Of a stretch of 64,000 nucleotides of DNA, positions 60,252 through 64,000 are shown in pieces. The position numbers and the translations under genes are program-made. This stretch comes from Chromobacterium alkanivorans. GTDB lineage: Bacteria > Pseudomonadota > Gammaproteobacteria > Burkholderiales > Chromobacteriaceae. Position 1 is the stretch's first letter; the number at the start of each line of letters is the position of its first letter. Location of the stretch: contig NZ_JAFHKL010000001.1 in assembly GCF_016937655.1 (NCBI RefSeq), forward strand, positions 372,001 through 436,000, written 5' to 3'. The notes under the pieces were generated by a model. That model did not search any database and was not told where the DNA came from. It worked only from the letters and a program-made list of their open reading frames with translations.

Positions 60252-60941
60252 ATGAGCCATCTGGACATCCCTTCCTTCCTGCGTCACCAGCCGCTGTTCC
60301 AGCAACTGTCCCCGGAACAGATACAGGCGCTGGTGCCGCACACCCAAGAACTGCGCGGCCTCAAGGGCCAGGTGATCTTCCAGAAGGGCGACCCCTGCGA
60401 CGGCATGTTCCTGGTGGTGTACGGCCGGGTGAAGCTGGCGCTGTCCTCGGCGCAGGGCAGCGAGAAAGTGATTGAAATCATCCACCCCGGCCAGAGCTTC
60501 GCCGAGGCGGTGATGTTCCTGGGCCGGCCCTGCCCGGTGATGGCCCAGTTTCTGGAAGACGGCATGCTGCTCAAGGTGGAGGCGGCCGGCATTCTGCAAG
60601 CGATAGACCACGACCCCGCCTTCGCCCGGCGCTTGCTGGCCGGCCTGTCGCTGCGCCTGCACGGCCTGGTGCGCGACGTGGAGCGCTACTCCATAGAAAG
60701 CTCCTTGCAGCGGGTGATTGGCTATCTGCTGCAACACATCCCGGAACACGAGGACAGCCTCACGCCGCAGGTGTCGCTGCCGGTGAACAAAAGCCTGATC
60801 GCCTCCCGGCTCAACCTCACGCCGGAAACCTTCTCGCGCATGCTGCACCAGTTGATCGAGGCGGAGCTGATTCAGGTGGACGGGCGCGACATCACGCTGG
60901 TGGATGTGGAGCGGCTGAAGGCCTTCGGCAACTGCGCCTAG
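60252..60941 (+). CDS. dnr: Crp/Fnr-family NO/anaerobic regulator, Dnr-type
   Basis: A 229-residue regulator: cyclic-nucleotide-binding-like domain (FQKGDPCDGMFLVVYGRVKL, EIIHPGQSFAEAVMFLGRP) and a winged HTH (NKSLIASRLNLTPETFSRMLHQL). There is no N-terminal Fnr cysteine cluster, as in DNR/NnrR proteins that sense NO through haem. The recognition helix E-T-F-S-R is the FNR type that reads TTGAT-N4-ATCAA, matching the boxes at norC and the hemerythrin operon. TATAGT at the 5' side is a plausible -10. Confidence 0.9.
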   Translation: MSHLDIPSFLRHQPLFQQLSPEQIQALVPHTQELRGLKGQVIFQKGDPCDGMFLVVYGRVKLALSSAQGSEKVIEIIHPGQSFAEAVMFLGRPCPVMAQFLEDGMLLKVEAAGILQAIDHDPAFARRLLAGLSLRLHGLVRDVERYSIESSLQRVIGYLLQHIPEHEDSLTPQVSLPVNKSLIASRLNLTPETFSRMLHQLIEAELIQVDGRDITLVDVERLKAFGNCA

Positions 60942-60976
60942 CGCGCCCCGCCCATCCTACCCAAACGCCGCCAACT

Positions 60977-61960
60977 GTAGGGTGGGAGGAGCGAAGCGAT
61001 ACCCACGCGGAACGGGTTCGACGCCATCAACCGACCGGACAGCCGCGCATTGGTGGGTATCGCCTTACGGCTCCACCCACCCTACCCACGCGCCGCCAAC
61101 CGTAGGGTGGGAGGAGCGCAGCGATACCCACGCGGAAACGAATACGACGCCATCAACCTACCGGGCAGCCGTGCGTTGGTGGGTATCGCCTACGGCTCCA
61201 CCCACCCTACCCAAACGCCCCCAACCGTAGGGTGGGAGGAGCGAAGCGATACCCACGCGGAAACGGACACGACGCCACCAACCTACCGGACAGCCGCGCG
61301 TTGGTGGGTATCGCCTATAGAGCCTGTTCAAAGTCTAGCGAGCAAGAGCGAGACAAGGCGAAAACGGCTGAGAAAGCGGAATGTACGAGTGGTACATGAG
61401 CATTTCGAAGCCGTTTTCAACGCTGTATCGCCGAAGCGCAGCAGACTTTGAACAGGTTCTTAGGCTCCACCCATCCTACCCAAACGCCCCCAACCGTAGG
61501 GTGGGAGGAGCGAAGCGATACCCACGCGGAACGGGTTCGACGCCATCAACCTACCGGATAGCCGCCTGTTGGTGGGTATCGCCTACGGCTCCACCCGCCT
61601 CAACCGTAGGGTGGGAGGAGCGAAGCGATACCCACGCGGAACGGGTTCGACGCCATCAACCTACCGGATAGCCGCCTGTTGGTGGGTATCGCCTTACGGC
61701 TCCACCCACCCTACCCAAGAGCCCCCAACCGTAGGGTGGGAGGAGCGCAGCGATACCCACGCGGAAAACGACCACGACGCCATAAACCTACCGAACAGCC
61801 GTGCGTTGGAGGGTATCGCCTACGGCTCCACCCACCCTACCCAAACGCCGCCAACCGTAGGGTGGGTGGAGCGCAGCGATACCCACGCGGAAAATGACCA
61901 CGACGCCCAAAACCTGCCGAACAGCCGCGCGTTGGCGGGGTTCGCCTACAGTTTCACCCA
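60977..61960. repeat. Tandem array of seven ~125-bp palindromic units
   Basis: GTAGGGTGGG begins units at 60977, 61102, 61227, 61496, 61606, 61731 and 61857. The regular step is 125 bases; the 61227-61496 step is 269 because a MITE-like element is inserted, and the 61496-61606 step is 110 because of a small deletion. Each unit opens with GTAGGGTGGGAGGAGC...GCGATACCCACG and closes with its approximate complement GGTGGGTATCGC...GCTCCACCCACCCTAC, so every unit can fold into a long hairpin. Frames through the array encode only repetitive arginine/glycine peptides and are not genes. Confidence 0.93.
61319..61460 (+). repeat. MITE-like element, full-length copy C (142 bp), inserted in the tandem array
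   Basis: Terminal inverted repeats AGAGCCTGTTCAAAGTCT (61319-61336) and its complement at 61443-61460 (one mismatch). The core is the same as copy A (21004-21145, opposite orientation) but the inner bases of both terminal repeats differ in a matched way. It is flanked by TA on both sides and breaks an array unit between CGCCTA and GGCTCC. Confidence 0.88.
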
Positions 61961-62335
61961 CAGCGCGGGCTGGCTTCGGACGGTCAAAGGCTCCGGCGCC
62001 GGCGCGCCCACCAGCGCCTGACGGGCGGTGACTATATTGCTGAAGCCCGCCAGGCGATAGCATTCCCGCGCACAGGTATCGCGGTTGGTCCACTTGCCGG
62101 ACGCCCACATCCGCAACAAGGCGACGCGGGCGGGCTCGTGCTCGCCACGCCATTTGTCCCACAGGTAAAAACTCGTCTGCGCCTGCCGGATCTCCAGATG
62201 GATGGCGGCGGTGTCGGCGGGATGGTCCGGGTGGTCGTCCGTCAGCGCAATGGATCCGATGCGCTCTTCATAGGCGGAGATCAAACTGGCGGCGCGTTGG
62301 AGGACGTCGCGGTGCTGGATCAGCAGCTTCATCAT
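61946..62335 (-). CDS. Hypothetical protein, C-terminus formed by repeat DNA
   Basis: About 129 residues, MMKLLIQHRDVLQRAASLISAYEERI then HLEIRQAQTSFYLWDKWRGEHEPARVALLRMWASGKWTNRDTC. Helical and charged; no known family recognised. The start at 62335 has AGAGAG upstream, though an ATG at 62359, overlapping the stop of the upstream gene, is possible. The last residues (PALWVKL) are encoded by the decayed end of the tandem array. Coupled to the gene at 62359. Confidence 0.6.
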   Translation of the reverse strand: MMKLLIQHRDVLQRAASLISAYEERIGSIALTDDHPDHPADTAAIHLEIRQAQTSFYLWDKWRGEHEPARVALLRMWASGKWTNRDTCARECYRLAGFSNIVTARQALVGAPAPEPLTVRSQPALWVKL

Positions 62336-62358
62336 GGCAATGCTCTCTCTGATAGCCA

Positions 62359-62739
62359 TCACTGCACGCCGTTAAGGTGTTCCAGCCCTTGTTTCAAGCG
62401 CTGCTGTATCGGCTCCAGCAAGGCCAGCGCTTCCTCGCTGCTGAACAGCAGCGGCTCGTCGCGGCGTTCCAGCAAGGTGATCAAGGCTTGTAAGCCAGTG
62501 TGGGCGGCGCGCATGTCCATCACGGCGCGCAGCAGGGCGGAGTCCAGCTCAATGTAATAGTGGTTCAGTTGCCAGCTCAGATCGCCCAGCAGCGCCTCGT
62601 CAGAGGAAACCACGGGCAAGCGTTGCAGGCAGAGGCGCAGTTGCTCCATGACCGGGGCAGCGGCGGGTGTGGCGGCTTGGCCTGCGCAATGGGGGCAGGC
62701 GGGCGGCGGCATAGCGGGGGGAAAAGTAGAGAAGGTCAT
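62359..62739 (-). CDS. Hypothetical protein, possibly DUF1484-like
   Basis: A 126-residue protein: a proline-rich start with CPHC, then two or three helices (LLGDLSWQLNHYYIELDSALLRAVMDMRAAHTGLQALITLL and SSEEALALLEPIQQRLKQGLEHL). It recalls small Ralstonia/Chromobacterium DUF1484 proteins, from memory only. GGAGA lies six bases before the ATG at 62739. A structured RNA candidate lies 61 bases upstream. It overlaps the next gene. Confidence 0.6.
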   Translation of the reverse strand: MTFSTFPPAMPPPACPHCAGQAATPAAAPVMEQLRLCLQRLPVVSSDEALLGDLSWQLNHYYIELDSALLRAVMDMRAAHTGLQALITLLERRDEPLLFSSEEALALLEPIQQRLKQGLEHLNGVQ

Positions 62740-62800
62740 CGTGGTCTCCATGTCAGCTTTGGAAACCTGCCTAGGCGAGGCTGAGGCAGGCACGTGACAA

Positions 62801-62951
62801 GGGTAGAAGACCGGCTAGTTCTACAACGACCGGTAGCCCATGGGGCTCCCTGCCACGGCCCGCCCCGAATGGGTACGGCGTGGCAACAGACGTAACGGTG
62901 CCAAAGCGGACCGTTGTGTCTGCGGTAGAACTAATTTATGGGCTTCTACCC
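62801..62951 (-). ncRNA. Candidate structured RNA or 5' leader, about 151 nt
   Basis: Nested helices are visible: outer GGGTAGAAG/CTTCTACCC (62801-62809 with 62943-62951), TAGTTCTAC/GTAGAACTA (62816-62824 with 62925-62933), then a multiloop with AGCCC-GGGCT, TGCCACG/CGTGGCA (62851-62857 with 62879-62885) and CAGAC-GT-AACGGT/ACCGTT-GT-GTCTG (62887-62899 with 62910-62922). The strand is inferred from the downstream gene at 62739. It could be a phage-type antisense RNA (C4-like) or a regulatory leader; I cannot assign the family. Confidence 0.55.
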
Positions 62952-63371
62952 CCTGCGGCGTGAGATTGGGCACGACGCGGGACCAAGCCTAAACAGGCTG
63001 GGAGAGGGCGTCAAGGTGGGGGGAGTGACTAGCTCATTATTATTTTCAGATGTAATATCTGATTGTCATTGCGTTAAAATATAAAAGAGTGTAGCCAGTA
63101 TTTAAGCAATTCTCACTATGAAAAAATGAGGCTCCTTTTCTTGGGGGTAGGAGTCAATTAGTATTCTTGTCTTTAGTAGAAAAGAGTGTTTTTAGTGTAA
63201 TGATAGTCGATTTCATGTAGGTGAATATTTTGTAGGTAATAATTGTTTTTGCTGGTAAGGCTTGGCAAGGATATGGAATAAGCCGCAGTGCTAGGCCTCT
63301 TGTTGAGGAAGTCGTGGTGTACCTATATTTGGTATAAATGCTAAAAGGTTCAGTTTTGTTAGGGGATTTAT
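62952..63371. other. AT-rich 420-bp noncoding junction
   Basis: GC falls sharply from about 63030 onward. Up to 63020 the DNA still looks like the host; a small hairpin AGCCT-AAAC-AGGCT lies at about 62987-63000. After that the sequence is AT-rich, with several TATAAT-like hexamers and no convincing gene; a minus-strand frame at 63154-63435 is rejected. No tRNA or att duplication could be identified. Confidence 0.55.
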
Positions 63372-64000
63372 ATGCCAATTCTTGTAAGAGCGCTGAAGCG
63401 TGGTGAGTATTTAACTCAGAGTGAAAGGGGGGCAAATACTGTAGTGCTTGCTCCTAGTACTTGGGATGATTATTCATACAAGACTTTGTTTTCAGTGGTG
63501 TTTTACAATTCGGGGGGGCGTGAGGTAGAAATAGGGACTGTTAAAATAGGTTATTTTGGGCAACCAACAGGATGGACTATTGATACAATGCAGCCCTCTT
63601 TTGGAGCACTACCCGAAAACTATTTTTCTCTTGGTCAAGATGTTGATTATTATAAAAATTTGCAAGAGGAGCTTTCTGAGGAAGAAAGAAAAGACGTTTT
63701 GATGGCTTTGCGAGATGTTGTCTTTATTGAGAACTTATTTTCGTTGGCTTGCAAAGAGAATGTTTTTGCTAACTCACTAACCCGTAGTGTTAGTTTGTCT
63801 GTTATTGATGGGCAATTTCGTCGTGTGCTGCAGGGTAAAGCGATATTAACGGACTTTCTCTTTGCATATCATGACCGAGGTAATGAGCGTAATGCGAAGG
63901 TATACCTAACTTTTCAAGTTGATCCAAAGTCAAAGCCGGCTACAAATATTCATGTTTTAATTGGAAGGAATGGTGTAGGGAAAACCACCATCCTAAACGG
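63372..64000 (+). CDS. AAA/ABC-type ATPase with novel N-terminal region (partial)
   Basis: The frame is open from ATG 63372 (AGGGG seven bases upstream) to the window end, 209 residues. The first ~190 residues match nothing I recognise: a strand-rich beginning, YFGQPTGWTIDT, an acidic LQEELSEEERKDVL helix and RVLQGKAILTDFLFAYHDRG. Then VLIGRNGVGKTTILN contains a Walker A motif at 198-205. Such 'NGxGKTT-hydrophobic-LN' loops typify AAA_15/OLD/SMC-like ATPases of defence systems, but there the loop is usually near the N-terminus. AT-rich codon use differs from the rest of the window. Confidence 0.8.
   Translation, partial: MPILVRALKRGEYLTQSERGANTVVLAPSTWDDYSYKTLFSVVFYNSGGREVEIGTVKIGYFGQPTGWTIDTMQPSFGALPENYFSLGQDVDYYKNLQEELSEEERKDVLMALRDVVFIENLFSLACKENVFANSLTRSVSLSVIDGQFRRVLQGKAILTDFLFAYHDRGNERNAKVYLTFQVDPKSKPATNIHVLIGRNGVGKTTILN

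Noticed and set aside
60977-61960. The array considered as a CRISPR
   Set aside because: Units are about 125 bp with no short repeat/unique spacer pattern and there are no cas genes; units are near-identical over their whole length.
61050-62021. Repetitive open frames across the tandem array
   Set aside because: They encode RRVGGAQRYPRG-type repeats in more than one frame, with no ribosome binding site; they follow from the DNA repeat.
63154-63435. A 93-residue minus-strand frame in the AT-rich junction
   Set aside because: Lys/Thr-rich sequence, no clear ribosome binding site, and it overlaps the start of the supported ATPase gene on the other strand.

Overview
The window reads as a chromosomal segment of a GC-rich betaproteobacterium of the order Neisseriales, most likely a Chromobacterium or close relative. 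This is inferred from gene content and order (pilMNOPQ-aroK-aroB beside ponA/mrcA, thrB-DUF2782-polA, the EIIA-Man/HPr/EI triplet, FtrABCD iron uptake, cNOR denitrification genes); no rRNA or tRNA gene is present to test it. Coding density is high, many adjacent genes are coupled by ATGA overlaps, and only the last kilobase is clearly AT-rich.

Layout. 1-4.3 kb: thrB (cut by the left edge), a DUF2782 protein and a LOG-family hydrolase face away from polA. 4.4-7.4 kb: a minor-pilin operon, fimT-pilV-pilW-pilX-pilE, without pilY1. 7.4-18.9 kb: ampG-mliC (muropeptide import coupled to a lysozyme inhibitor), metX-metW, a small membrane protein, a YhcC-type radical SAM protein, the periplasmic methionine sulfoxide repair pair msrP-msrQ, ybaK, a solute-binding protein, and the Fur-box-associated iron uptake operon ftrABCD. 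19-30 kb: asparagine synthetase, an Fsr-like efflux pump with a divergent AraC regulator, a WrbA-like flavoprotein, a YihY membrane protein, a DUF3025 protein, a PAS/GAF/GGDEF diguanylate cyclase and cysG. 30-40 kb: a PTS phosphorelay (EIIA, HPr, EI) followed by an LPS core/O-antigen cluster ending in msbA. 40-50 kb: a FimV-like mini-protein, aroB, aroK, pilQPONM, and divergent mrcA (PBP1A). 50-61 kb: gdhA, a stand-alone nuoA with its own terminator, and a nitric oxide module (hemerythrin/DUF2249/12-TM protein divergent from norC-norB-norE-norF-norQ-norD) with FNR/DNR boxes in the shared promoter region and a Dnr-type regulator nearby.

61-64 kb is accessory DNA: seven ~125-bp palindromic tandem repeats, one interrupted by a 142-bp MITE-like element; two small unknown genes; a ~150-nt multi-helix structured-RNA candidate; a sharp drop in GC; and the start of an ATPase gene whose Walker A motif lies after ~200 residues of unrecognised sequence. 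The MITE-like element is also found at 21.0 kb (full length, inverted orientation), 40.1 kb (internally deleted) and 52.1 kb (a single end). The two full-length copies share the core but have different terminal inverted repeats, with matching changes in both arms. The strongest candidates for something undescribed are this repeat family and the truncated ATPase island at the right edge.
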